The notes: generated from the letters alone by a model not told the origin. Counted from the first letter of the stretch, positions 19,034 to 28,194 are shown. The stretch: 64,000 nucleotides of DNA from Chlorobium sp. (GCA_028277225.1 JANQHB010000037.1:90570-154569); one strand, 5' to 3'. Program-made: numbers and translations.

Positions 19034-19095
19034 TGAGCGTTTCAACAAATGCTCAAAAAAATACATTTACCTGAATTGAGCGTTTCAATACATGC
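19034..19095. promoter_or_regulatory. Duplicated 19-bp motif upstream of the MerR gene
   Basis: TGAGCGTTTCAACAAATGC at 19034-19052 recurs with two changes at 19077-19095, start to start 43 bases (four helical turns). The first copy extends into a near-dyad GAGC-g-TTT...AAA-t-GCTC. The position, 57-118 bases before the regulator's ATG, suggests autoregulation or control of the divergent exporter. This is inference. Confidence 0.5.
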
Positions 19096-19419
19096 GGCTC
19101 TTTATCAGTTTTCATGCTTACCTGACTGGTGAGGGATACGCTCTTTACAAACACAGTAGAACAGAATATTGTTAAAAAACTTACTATTATAGAGCATCCC
19201 GACAAGTCGGGACGCGCAGTTTAGGTAAAACCAGTTTTTCTATACTGCCATTTACATGAGCGTTCCTCTGACCTGTCAGGGAAAAAAAGCGCTGGCAAAA
19301 ACAGCGTTCGCTGACATCCGGACAGCCGCCAGAAAATGCCGGACATACTTCTTTGCAGGAACCTGGCATGGAGACTGTTCGGGATACATATCCGGGCGTG
19401 ATAGAGAAAATACAGTGCA
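19096..19419. other. Non-coding gap between the MerR gene and the ABC exporter
   Basis: No gene is seen here. The gap contains a small hairpin, TCCCGA-CAAG-TCGGGA (19197-19212). It is expected to hold the exporter promoter, but no -35/-10 pair was clear enough to call. Confidence 0.4.
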
Positions 19420-21177
19420 ATGAATAACCTGCTGCGTCTAAAAAAATATCTTCTCCGCTACAAGCGTAAACTGCTTCTGGGCTTCATCACGATAATACTG
19501 ACCAATATTTTTGCAGTTTCCGCACCCAGATTTATCGGCAAAGCTATCGATGTTCTGCAATCCCGATTTGTCATAGAGGATGTTCTCTTCAACGTCGGCC
19601 TCTATATACTGTTTGCCGCACTTGGCAGCCTGTTCCTGTATATGGTTCGTCAAAACGTTATCGTGACGTCCCGTATGATTGAGTATGACCTGAAAAACGA
19701 TTATTACGCGCATCTCCAGAAACTTTCAAGAGACTTCTATAACTCGACGAATACAGGTGACCTCATTGCCCGCGGCACCAATGACCTCAATGCGGTAAGA
19801 GACTTTCTCGGACCGGGGATCATGTATTCAATCAATACGTTTTTCCGCCTTCTCTTTGCCATTATTGCAATGCTGACGATCTCCCCCCTCCTCACCCTGC
19901 TTGCACTTCTCCCTGCACCTTTTTTCAGTTACGCAGTCTACAGAATCGGCAAGTCGATACAGAAACGGACAAAAAGCATTCAGGAAAGTTATGCCGACAT
20001 AACCTCGCTCCTCCAGGAAAACATATCAGGCATCAGGGTCATCAGGAATTATACCAGGGAAAGCCATGAAACCGGCAAGTTCCGGGACCTGAACGAAACC
20101 TACTTCGCTAAAAACCTTTCTCTTGCAAAACTTCAGGCATTGTTTTTTGCAATCCTGACTGCACTTTTGGCCCTTTCCCTGATCCCGGTGATCTGGATTG
20201 GCGGTATCAGTGTTGTCAACGGAACCATGACAATCGGCGGCATAGCGCAATTTGTGATCTATGTCAGCATGCTCAGCTGGCCGATCATCTCTATTGGCTG
20301 GGTGACCAATATCATTCAGAAAGCCGCCTCCGCCCAGACCCGCATAAACGAGATATTCGATGCAGAACCGATCATCACCGATGCCCTTGCAACAGATAAT
20401 CTGCCCGATACCATTCACGGAGAAATCGAGTTCAGAGACGTTTCTTTTCACTACCCTCTTAACGAGAAGCAAAACATTCTTGCCAATCTTTCCTTTACCA
20501 TCGAAGCCGGCAGTAAAGTAGCCGTTGTAGGAGCCACCGGTTCAGGAAAAACATCTCTTGTCAATCTCATCCCGCGTCTTTATGACCCTGTCAGCGGCAA
20601 GGTACTCATTGACGGAAAGGATATTCGCACAATTCCACTGACCGATCTGAGAACCCATATCGGCTTCGTACCGCAAACAAATTTTGTCTTTTCCGATACC
20701 ATAGCAAACAATATCAATTACGGCACCGCTGCAGTTGACGACCAACTTGACGCAGTCATAGAGTCAAGCCGGATCGCAAATATCCATGACGATATCATGG
20801 ACTTTCCCGATGGCTTTGAAACCATGCTGGGTGAAAAAGGCATCAACCTTTCAGGTGGGCAGAAACAGCGAACCTGTATCGCAAGGGCTCTTGCCTGGAA
20901 GCCGGAGATCCTGATCCTGGACGATGCGCTCTCTGCAGTAGACACCAGTACTGAAGCCGGAATATTCGAGGCGCTGCTTGAAAAGCTTCCCGATACGACA
21001 CTTGTCCTTATCAGCCACAGGATATCGACGGTAAAAAACTGTGACCGGGTTATCGTTCTGCATGAAGGCAATGTCGCCGAAACCGGCCCACACGAAGAGC
21101 TGTTGGCAAAAAACGGCATCTACGCCAAACTCTACACCCAGCAGCTGCTTGAAGACGAAATACAGTCGATCAATTGA
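19420..21177 (+). CDS. ABC exporter, fused membrane and ATPase domains
   Basis: The 585-residue half-transporter has six membrane segments (about residues 15-300) and a C-terminal ATPase with Walker A GATGSGKTS, signature LSGGQKQR and Walker B ILILDDALSAVD. The catalytic Glu after Walker B is Asp here (DDALS instead of DEATS), a change typical of one subunit of heterodimeric exporters; no second subunit is adjacent. The likely cargo is lipid, drug or peptide, which cannot be decided. It is divergent from the MerR regulator. Confidence 0.9.
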   Translation: MNNLLRLKKYLLRYKRKLLLGFITIILTNIFAVSAPRFIGKAIDVLQSRFVIEDVLFNVGLYILFAALGSLFLYMVRQNVIVTSRMIEYDLKNDYYAHLQKLSRDFYNSTNTGDLIARGTNDLNAVRDFLGPGIMYSINTFFRLLFAIIAMLTISPLLTLLALLPAPFFSYAVYRIGKSIQKRTKSIQESYADITSLLQENISGIRVIRNYTRESHETGKFRDLNETYFAKNLSLAKLQALFFAILTALLALSLIPVIWIGGISVVNGTMTIGGIAQFVIYVSMLSWPIISIGWVTNIIQKAASAQTRINEIFDAEPIITDALATDNLPDTIHGEIEFRDVSFHYPLNEKQNILANLSFTIEAGSKVAVVGATGSGKTSLVNLIPRLYDPVSGKVLIDGKDIRTIPLTDLRTHIGFVPQTNFVFSDTIANNINYGTAAVDDQLDAVIESSRIANIHDDIMDFPDGFETMLGEKGINLSGGQKQRTCIARALAWKPEILILDDALSAVDTSTEAGIFEALLEKLPDTTLVLISHRISTVKNCDRVIVLHEGNVAETGPHEELLAKNGIYAKLYTQQLLEDEIQSIN

Positions 21178-21528
21178 TAGGTAATGGGAAATAGGTAATG
21201 GTAAGAAAGGAATAGCGCACTTTGTGCGCAGTAGCCAGGAGTAGCTCACTTCGTTCGCAGGAGTCAGAAAGGGGAAAACACAACAACTGTCATACGCACC
21301 ATGGGCGGGGTTTAAAAGCTTCGTTTAAACCGACCTCCGTACGGGCGGGTTTGAAACCCGCCCCTACATTCTCCTTACTCAGCATTCGTTGCTCAGATAA
21401 TAAATGACCTAAAAGACGGAAAGGACAAAAATGACGAAGAAATGCCGAATCCTCCCCTGGCTCAGCTTTTAGACGTTTTATCCTATTCACGATTTACGAA
21501 TCACGATTCACTATTCACAAATCACGAT
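21178..21528. repeat. Repeat mosaic between two convergent genes
   Basis: The gap holds, in order: GCGCAC-TTT-GTGCGC (21215-21229); repeat B inverted (21238-21261); a perfect 8-bp hairpin GGTTTAAA-N7-TTTAAACC (21309-21331); a perfect 10-bp hairpin GGGCGGGTTT-G-AAACCCGCCC (21343-21363), of the REP-like type common in bacterial gaps; and repeat A inverted (from 21401). No gene is seen. The tail of repeat A supplies the last codons and stop of the radical SAM gene. Confidence 0.8.
21238..21261 (-). repeat. Dispersed repeat B, copy 2 (inverted)
   Basis: The reverse complement is CCTGCGAACGAAGT followed by GAGCTACTCC, one base different from the copy at 12687-12710 and identical to the copy at 26350-26373. 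Confidence 0.75.
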
Positions 21529-21540
21529 TCACGAATCACG
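21401..21540 (-). repeat. Dispersed repeat A, copy 2 (inverted)
   Basis: This is the inverted counterpart of 12506-12624. It begins TAAATGACCTAAAAGAC and ends in several reiterations of ATTCACGA/AATCACGA. The reiterated tail is longer here than in copy 1 and runs into the 3' end of the neighbouring gene. Confidence 0.8.
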
Positions 21541-22971
21541 CCCTCCCCCCAGCTCCCGCATCTGCCGGATCAGGTCTTTTCTTGACAGATTGTACATGTG
21601 CACATAAAACAGATTGAACATGAGTACGGCACTTCTGAGCGTTGGCGCGTTGAGAGCCCGTTTAAAGGCATTTCCTGCCGTGAAGACACGTTTTGTCAGA
21701 TCGGTATAGCTTGGAATAAACTGGTCAAGAGGAATTTTTTTCGGCCGATAGAGCATTTCCTGCCCCCAAGAAAAACGAAATGCATCATGATCTTCCCGGT
21801 CATGAAGCAAACGTTTTTCCTCGGCAAGCCGGTCGAATACCGCCGTTCCAGGCACCGGGCGAAGAAGATTGATTCCGGGAACATCTATACCGGTCTTTTC
21901 CAGAAATGCCTCGATAGCATCGGTCTCCTGGACCGTATCCTCATCGAGCCCGTAGATAAAGCTCCCGTAAACACAGATTCCAGCATCGCGAATATTCCGG
22001 ATACAGGCTGCCTGTCGATCCTGCGGATTATGAAATTTGTTATGAGCACGATTACTTTCCTCTGCAAGACTTTCGATACCGACCAGAAGCGCACCGCAAC
22101 CGGACCGTGAAAAAACATCGAGCAGTCTGCTGTTTTCGCCAAGCCTTGTCGTCGCCTGGCCGACCCACCTGATGTCGAAAGGAACCAGTTCCCTGAAAAG
22201 TCTTTCTGCATACTCCTCGTCAGCATTCACCGTATCGTCGAGAATAAAGAATATCCGCCTGTCTTCCCTGAGATATCGTTCCACCTCATGAACAACATCG
22301 GGTATCGGCCTGTGCCTGATCCTGTGACCATTCATGACGTGAACTGTGCAGAAATCACAACTGTAGGGACAGCCCCGGGTCGTCTGCACAACGTTTGTCG
22401 TGAAATAGTTGCCTGGGACCAGCGCTTTTTTTTCAACCTGCGGTCTGCAGGAAAGATCAGGCAGGTCAGTGACACGGTATTCTTTTTGAAGCCGGTCATG
22501 GCGGAGATCACTGAGAACGTTTTGCCAGATTTCATCCGCCTCCCCGATAACAAGCACATCTGCATGATCACGGCACCGTTCGGGAAATACCGTCACATAA
22601 GGGCCACCAAGAGCGACCCTGATGCCTCTCTCCTGCAAAAGGGCAGACAGTTCGAATGCGGGCTTCACCGCTCCGGTCTGAACGCTGATACCGACAAGGT
22701 CCCACTGCCGTTCAAGGGGAAACTGCTCAAAACGAAGATCACAGATGTGCTGTTCGACACCCGGCTCGTCGATTGAACTCAGAATCATCAGGGAAAGAGG
22801 AGGAATGGCAAACTGGGCACGCTTGATGATCTGCTTCAGGACACGGTCTTTCAAGCCATGGAAATAACCTTTCCTTTCAGTATCTCCCAGAAGAGACGGA
22901 CCGTCGACGCCGCTGTCGGAAGGAACAAAAACAAGCAATACCGATCGATCTTGTACTCCGGGCTCAATCAC
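21529..22971 (-). CDS. B12-binding-domain radical SAM protein, BchE/BchQ/BchR-like architecture
   Basis: The 480-residue protein has an N-terminal cobalamin-binding Rossmann region (about residues 55-160, with VRVALGGPYVTVFP and DVLVIGEADE) and a radical SAM core with Cys201-x3-Cys205-x2-Cys208 in TTRGCPYSCDFC. Class B radical SAM methyltransferases of this layout include the bacteriochlorophyll enzymes BchQ and BchR, and BchE is related, so a pigment role is plausible in this organism; equally it could be another methylase. The start is a GTG at 22971 that overlaps the end of mutS by 8 bases, so translation is probably coupled. The last residues (RDS) come from repeat A. Confidence 0.85.
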   Translation of the reverse strand: MIEPGVQDRSVLLVFVPSDSGVDGPSLLGDTERKGYFHGLKDRVLKQIIKRAQFAIPPLSLMILSSIDEPGVEQHICDLRFEQFPLERQWDLVGISVQTGAVKPAFELSALLQERGIRVALGGPYVTVFPERCRDHADVLVIGEADEIWQNVLSDLRHDRLQKEYRVTDLPDLSCRPQVEKKALVPGNYFTTNVVQTTRGCPYSCDFCTVHVMNGHRIRHRPIPDVVHEVERYLREDRRIFFILDDTVNADEEYAERLFRELVPFDIRWVGQATTRLGENSRLLDVFSRSGCGALLVGIESLAEESNRAHNKFHNPQDRQAACIRNIRDAGICVYGSFIYGLDEDTVQETDAIEAFLEKTGIDVPGINLLRPVPGTAVFDRLAEEKRLLHDREDHDAFRFSWGQEMLYRPKKIPLDQFIPSYTDLTKRVFTAGNAFKRALNAPTLRSAVLMFNLFYVHMYNLSRKDLIRQMRELGGGRDS

Positions 22972-25630
22972 GCTGGTTCAGTTGTTTCCGATTCCCGCTG
23001 TTGCTTCCTGCGAGATCCTGGAGTTTTTTCAGTTCAAGCAATGCATCGAGTGGAGTGAGGCGGTCAATATCAAGAGAAGTAACGGCATTCCTCAGTTTCT
23101 GCTCCTCCTCTTCGAATAAATAGATCTGACGTGATTGCAATTCCTTGTTTGCAGGCTCCTGCACACCTGCAGGAAATGCAACCTCACGCCTTTCCATCCC
23201 TGCAAGAATTTCTTTGGCCCTTGAAATAATGCCGGGCGGCATACCTGCCATTTTTGCAACTTCAATTCCATAACTGTTATCCGAAGCCCCCCTGATGATC
23301 TTCCTTAAAAAAACCACCGTATCAGGGGTTTCGACAACAGTCGCATTATAGTTTCGGATACCATCGAACCGCTCCTCCAGTTCGGCCAATTCGTGATAGT
23401 GGGTTGCAAAAAGCGTCCTTGCCCCCAGCAGGGTATGAATATGTTCGCAGATTGCCCAGGCTATCGACAGCCCGTCATAGGTACTGGTTCCCCTGCCGAT
23501 CTCATCGAGCAGAATGAGGCTTTTTTCAGTCGCGTTATTGATAATACTGGACGCCTCGTTCATTTCAACAAGAAAAGTGCTTTCTCCTGAGACAAGGTTG
23601 TCCGAAGCACCTACCCTGGTAAAAATCCTGTCCACAAGACCGATTTCTGCAGCATCGGCGGGCACAAAACTCCCTACCTGGGCAAGCAGGACAATCAGAC
23701 CGTTCTGGCGCAGAAATGAACTTTTCCCTGCCATGTTCGGTCCGGTAACAATGATCATTCGCTGACTGTCATCGAATGAGCAGTCATTGGCGATGTAAGG
23801 GTCATCGACATCGAGCAGCCGTTCGAGAACGGGATGCCTTCCGTTGGTAACAGACAGATCACCATGATCCCGAATCGCCGGTTTGACGTAATTATAGGCA
23901 TCTGCACAACATGCAAATGAATAGAGACAATCCAGCTCGGCCAGAATTTCTGCGTTATGCTGGATCAAACCGGCTTCGGAAGCGACCAGAGAACATAATT
24001 CACGAAAAAGTCTCTGTTCGAGCTGAAGTGAGTTATCCTCGGCAGAAAGAATTTTCTCCTCATATTCTTTAAGCGAAGGAATAGTATATCGCTCCGCATT
24101 GACAAGTGTCTGTTTCTTCTCAAAATATGCAGGAACCTTATCGCTGTTTGCCTTGCTGACTTCGATATAATACCCGAAAACCCTGTTGTATTGGACCTTC
24201 AATGACGAAACACCGGTTTTTTCCCGCTCTTCGCGCTGAATGTCCATAAGGCGGCCCTTGGCATTCGAGGAGATCAAACGCAACTCATCAAGTTCACTGT
24301 TATAACCGGAACGGATATATCCGCCGTCACGCAGCGTAGCTCCTGCATCAGCATCAATTGCCTTTTCAATTGCTGCCGTCACGGAATCAAGAGGTGTCAG
24401 ATCTTCAGAAAGGCTTTTGAGCCTTGAACTTTCAGATTCAGAAAGCAGTGACTTCAGAAGAGGAACCTTTTCAAGAGCGGCACCGAGGGCTCTCACTTCT
24501 CTCGGCATGCTCCTTAGCGTCGCCACCCTTGAAAGCGACCGCTCAAGATCGTTGATTTCACCAAGCGTCTCTCCGAGACTGTTTCGAACCCCGGATTGTT
24601 GATGAAGGAGTTCTACGGCATCAAGCCTCTCCTGTATTTCCTCTCTTTTTTTCAGCGGCCGAAGAAGCCAGCGCCGCAAAAGCCTGGCTCCCATAGGATT
24701 TTGTGTCCGGTCAATCACCTGCAGAAGGCTGCCGTTGATGGAACCGTCCTGCATGGAGGATATGATTTCGAGGTTCCTTTTGGTTTGAAGGTCGAGCGTC
24801 ATATAATGCCCGCTTTCAATCTGGGCGATCCTGGTGATATACTGCAGACTGTTCTGGCGCGACTCTTCGAGATACTGCAGGATAGCACCGGCGGCAATCC
24901 TCGATGCATATGCGTTGTCGATACCGAACCCTTTCAGCGAATGGGTTTTGAATTGCTTTTTCAATACCTGGGTTGCATGTTCCTCGCTGAACATCCACTC
25001 GTCGAGAACAGTGATGACCACTTCGGGAGGGAGCATATTTTCGACAGCCTCTTTGAAATCCCTGTCTCTCGAACCGACAAGAATTTCAGACGGCTGGATA
25101 GACTGCAGCATATCCTTCAGTTGTAAGTACGGAATGTCAGCTATCCTGAACTCTGCCGTTGTGACATCAATAAAGGCAATTCCTGCCCATTGTTCGCGTT
25201 TTCTCTTTTCGAAAGCAAGGGCGCAAAGGTAATTGTTATGCTTGTCCTCGAGGATCTCATCACTGTAAGCCACTCCCGGCGTCACAATGTCGGTGATATC
25301 CCGCTTCACAAGTCCCTTGGCCTGGGAGGGGTCTTCAACCTGGTCACAGACAGTAACCTTATAGCCTTTCTTTACAAGACGGGCTATATATCCCTCACAT
25401 GCATGATGGGGAAATCCTGCCATGGGAATATCAGATGCAGCTCCGTTCGAACGCCGGGTCAACACAATATTCAGCGCTTCGGATACTTGCCTGGCGTCAT
25501 CATAAAAAGACTCATAAAAGTCTCCGACCCTGAAAAGTAAAAGATACTCCGGATAGCGCTCTTTCACCTCAAGGTACTGGCGCATCATCGGGGTTTCACT
25601 TTTTCCCTGTTTTCTCTGAGCCGTTTTCAT
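22964..25630 (-). CDS. mutS: DNA mismatch repair protein MutS
   Basis: The 888-residue protein has MutS domain I with the mismatch-reading Phe block (LLLFRVGDFYESFYDDA), the connector and lever domains and the ABC ATPase (Walker A GPNMAGKSS, Walker B LILLDEIGRGTSTYDG, then FATHYHELAELE). It recognises mispairs and recruits MutL. The downstream radical SAM gene overlaps its last 8 bases. Confidence 0.98.
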   Translation of the reverse strand: MKTAQRKQGKSETPMMRQYLEVKERYPEYLLLFRVGDFYESFYDDARQVSEALNIVLTRRSNGAASDIPMAGFPHHACEGYIARLVKKGYKVTVCDQVEDPSQAKGLVKRDITDIVTPGVAYSDEILEDKHNNYLCALAFEKRKREQWAGIAFIDVTTAEFRIADIPYLQLKDMLQSIQPSEILVGSRDRDFKEAVENMLPPEVVITVLDEWMFSEEHATQVLKKQFKTHSLKGFGIDNAYASRIAAGAILQYLEESRQNSLQYITRIAQIESGHYMTLDLQTKRNLEIISSMQDGSINGSLLQVIDRTQNPMGARLLRRWLLRPLKKREEIQERLDAVELLHQQSGVRNSLGETLGEINDLERSLSRVATLRSMPREVRALGAALEKVPLLKSLLSESESSRLKSLSEDLTPLDSVTAAIEKAIDADAGATLRDGGYIRSGYNSELDELRLISSNAKGRLMDIQREEREKTGVSSLKVQYNRVFGYYIEVSKANSDKVPAYFEKKQTLVNAERYTIPSLKEYEEKILSAEDNSLQLEQRLFRELCSLVASEAGLIQHNAEILAELDCLYSFACCADAYNYVKPAIRDHGDLSVTNGRHPVLERLLDVDDPYIANDCSFDDSQRMIIVTGPNMAGKSSFLRQNGLIVLLAQVGSFVPADAAEIGLVDRIFTRVGASDNLVSGESTFLVEMNEASSIINNATEKSLILLDEIGRGTSTYDGLSIAWAICEHIHTLLGARTLFATHYHELAELEERFDGIRNYNATVVETPDTVVFLRKIIRGASDNSYGIEVAKMAGMPPGIISRAKEILAGMERREVAFPAGVQEPANKELQSRQIYLFEEEEQKLRNAVTSLDIDRLTPLDALLELKKLQDLAGSNSGNRKQLNQRD

Positions 25631-25814
25631 GTTGTCATAGCACGTTGTCCTGCAAAACTTTGATAATCAAGCTACACCAGGGCCCCCAAAAAAACAAGTC
25701 GCCAACGTTGAGGAAAACAGACGCTGCATACCCCACCTTTCCTTTCCCGGAGCTTTCACTGCTTTTTCCTATATTCAAAACCTTGAACCATTCTTCATCA
25801 ATGACAGAAGAACC

Positions 25815-26252
25815 ATGGACTGGTACACTATCCTTCGCTTTGTACACATCGTATCGTTTGCAGCATGGTTCGGTACAGTTTTCGCATCCCTTTTTCTTCT
25901 CAAAACCCTGGAACCGAAACTCACAGATGCAACCGGCAACCCCGAAAAGTATACCAAACTCCTCTGGTCCTATATCAAACTGGAAACAAAGGTGGCAGAT
26001 TCCGCATTCAAGATCACGGTTGTATCGGGGCTCCTGCTTGCTTTTCTGACATATACCTGGAGCATCCCGGTTTTTATAAAAATCGCCCTGGTCATCCTTC
26101 AGGTTTTCATGACCATGGGCTATATCGTCAAAGCGATACAACCGCTGAAATATCCCTGCAGCACTTCCGATTACAAGAAATGGTACAACCTTTTCGCCAT
26201 CTCGCTCTCAATGTTCGCCGTAGTGCTGTCCGTATCGTTCTTTCTGCTCTAG
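25815..26252 (+). CDS. Small membrane protein, CopD/DUF2269-like
   Basis: The 145-residue protein has four predicted membrane segments. The first, with RFVHIVSFAAWFGTVFASLFLL, carries a His at position 11 of the kind conserved in CopD and DUF2269 families. It may be a small heme or metal-related membrane protein; there is no further evidence. It is divergent from mutS, and its stop is followed by repeat-bearing DNA. Confidence 0.72.
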   Translation: MDWYTILRFVHIVSFAAWFGTVFASLFLLKTLEPKLTDATGNPEKYTKLLWSYIKLETKVADSAFKITVVSGLLLAFLTYTWSIPVFIKIALVILQVFMTMGYIVKAIQPLKYPCSTSDYKKWYNLFAISLSMFAVVLSVSFFLL

Positions 26253-26349
26253 ATGGCTCTTCTTTGAACCTTTTTCCACCTTTTGTCTCTTTTTTCTTTC
26301 CTAACACATAACACCTGGCACATTTTTTTTCAGCCTTCCCATCCTTATT

Positions 26350-26373
26350 CCTGCGAACGAAGTGAGCTACTCC
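26350..26373 (+). repeat. Dispersed repeat B, copy 3
   Basis: CCTGCGAACGAAGT plus GAGCTACTCC, identical to the inverted copy at 21238-21261. It lies in the 276-base gap before rplU, where no gene is seen. Confidence 0.75.
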
Positions 26374-26528
26374 TGGCCCCTTTTCATTCCATCCGGCCAT
26401 ATTCCCAGCCCTCTTCTCCTTTCTGCCGTTCGTAAGTCTTCTAATAAACTCCACACATCACATTTGTAATAAATTCATCATAAGCATATATTACAGGTCT
26501 ATAATTTTAACTACAGAAAAAAAGCATC

Positions 26529-26813
26529 ATGCAGGCCCTGATACAGATTTCAGACAAACAGTTCCTGGTAGAAAAAGGAGATACGCTATTCGTTCCGCAC
26601 CAGAAAGCTGAAGTCGGCAACGTCATCGAGGTTAAACCTCTGGCCCGGATTGAAGAGGACAAGACATCGCTGAATTCATCTGACGACATACAGCTCAAAG
26701 TACTTGAGCACCTGAAGGATGACAAAATTATTGTTTTCAAGAAAAAACGCAGAAAACGCTATCAGAAAAGAAACGGGCACCGTCAGTTGATGACACGTGT
26801 GGAAGTTCTCTGA
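26529..26813 (+). CDS. rplU: 50S ribosomal protein L21
   Basis: The 94-residue protein starts MQALIQISDKQFLVEKGD and has the L21 core including VFKKKRRKRYQKRNGHRQLMTRVEV. It is followed after 44 bases by rpmA in the usual L21-L27 operon. Confidence 0.97.
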   Translation: MQALIQISDKQFLVEKGDTLFVPHQKAEVGNVIEVKPLARIEEDKTSLNSSDDIQLKVLEHLKDDKIIVFKKKRRKRYQKRNGHRQLMTRVEVL

Positions 26814-26857
26814 CCCGACTGCTTGCATGATATTTTCAACTTTAACAGAATAGACTC

Positions 26858-27112
26858 ATGGCTCATAAAAAAGGTGGCGGCTCAACAAAAAACGGACGTG
26901 ACAGCAATCCGAAATATCTGGGAGTCAAGGCTTCGGGCGGTTCTCTTGTCACAGCAGGATCGATCATTGTCCGCCAGAGAGGCACCGTTTTCAAGCCCGG
27001 TGACAATGCAGGAATCGGCAAGGATCATACCATTTTCGCTCTTGTAGACGGAAAAGTTCACTTCAGGAACGGACGAAACAATAAAAAGCACATTGATATT
27101 CTGCCAGCCTGA
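26858..27112 (+). CDS. rpmA: 50S ribosomal protein L27
   Basis: The 84-residue protein begins MAHKKGGGSTKNGRDSNPKYLG, the canonical L27 N-terminus with no processed extension. It is a partner of L21 and is closed by a terminator 40 bases later. Confidence 0.98.
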   Translation: MAHKKGGGSTKNGRDSNPKYLGVKASGGSLVTAGSIIVRQRGTVFKPGDNAGIGKDHTIFALVDGKVHFRNGRNNKKHIDILPA

Positions 27113-27151
27113 TTGCTTGCCTCGAATACTTATTAAATGTATATTTATATA

Positions 27152-27178
27152 GCCGACCTTATAAGGCCGGCTTTTTTT
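27152..27178 (+). terminator. Terminator of rplU-rpmA
   Basis: GCCGACCTTATAAGGCCGGC (one A-C mismatch) is followed by seven T. Confidence 0.88.
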
Positions 27179-27261
27179 ATGCATAACGGAAAACTTGAAA
27201 TTACAACCATTTACTCGCTAACTGGTTGACATTCAAACTGCAGAATTAAACCATACATCAT

Positions 27262-28194
27262 ATGAAAATCACTGTCATTGGCGCCGGTCATGTTGGAGCT
27301 ACAGCGGCCCATCGCATTGCCGAACAAAGACTGGCAAGAACAGTCGTCCTGCTCGACATTGTCGAAGGCATCCCCCAGGGTAAAGCTCTCGACATGTATG
27401 AATCCGGCCCTGTAGGCCTGTTCGATACCATGATCCATGGTACCAACGATTATCAGGACACCGCCGACTCGGATATCGTGGTCATCACAGCCGGACTTGC
27501 CCGCAAACCGGGAATGTCCCGCGAAGACCTGCTGATGAAAAACGCAACGATCGTCAAGGATGTTACCGATCAGGTCATGCAGCACTCCAAAAACCCGACG
27601 ATCATCATGGTCTCAAATCCGCTTGACATCATGACCCATGTCGGGTATATGAGAAGTAAACTCCCCAAAGAAAAGGTAATCGGAATGGCAGGCGTTCTCG
27701 ATACTGCACGCTTCCGCTCATTTATTGCCGAAGAACTGAATGTCTCCATGCAGGATATCAATGCTTTTGTCCTTGGCGGGCATGGGGATTCGATGGTCCC
27801 TGTTGTCAAGTATACCAATGTCGCCGGTATACCTCTGACTGAACTTATGCCAAAGGAGACAATAGACCGGCTGGTGGAGAGGACAAGAACCGGTGGCGCA
27901 GAGATCGTCAACTATCTGAAAAACGGCTCAGCATATTACGCCCCTGCAGCTTCAACGGTAGAGATGATCGATGCAATCGTTCATGATCGCAAACGAATAC
28001 TCCCATGCTCCACTCTTCTTGAAGGTCAATACGGCATAGACAATATCTTTATCGGCGCCCCGATAAAACTTGGCAGAAACGGTGTTGAAGAAGTACTCGA
28101 AATCAACCTCGATGCTGAAGAAATTGAAGCACTGAGACGATCTGCCGCTATTGTCGACAAAAATTGCAAGCTCCTTTCCGACCTGCTTGCCTGA
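27262..28194 (+). CDS. mdh: Malate dehydrogenase, LDH-like
   Basis: The 310-residue protein has MKITVIGAGHVGAT at the N-terminus, Asp in the LLDIVEG loop for NAD preference, the substrate-discriminating Arg in ARKPGMSREDLLMKN and the catalytic His in GGHGDSMVP. This is the tetrameric LDH-like malate dehydrogenase typical of Chlorobi. It acts in the reductive TCA cycle, turning oxaloacetate into malate. Confidence 0.97.
   Translation: MKITVIGAGHVGATAAHRIAEQRLARTVVLLDIVEGIPQGKALDMYESGPVGLFDTMIHGTNDYQDTADSDIVVITAGLARKPGMSREDLLMKNATIVKDVTDQVMQHSKNPTIIMVSNPLDIMTHVGYMRSKLPKEKVIGMAGVLDTARFRSFIAEELNVSMQDINAFVLGGHGDSMVPVVKYTNVAGIPLTELMPKETIDRLVERTRTGGAEIVNYLKNGSAYYAPAASTVEMIDAIVHDRKRILPCSTLLEGQYGIDNIFIGAPIKLGRNGVEEVLEINLDAEEIEALRRSAAIVDKNCKLLSDLLA

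Noticed and set aside
21529..22971. Firm naming as BchQ or BchR
   Set aside because: The domain layout fits, but so do other cobalamin radical SAM methylases; without an alignment the symbol is not justified.
25635..26141. A 168-codon minus-strand frame opposite the CopD-like gene
   Set aside because: It is antisense to a convincing four-helix membrane protein and has no family resemblance.
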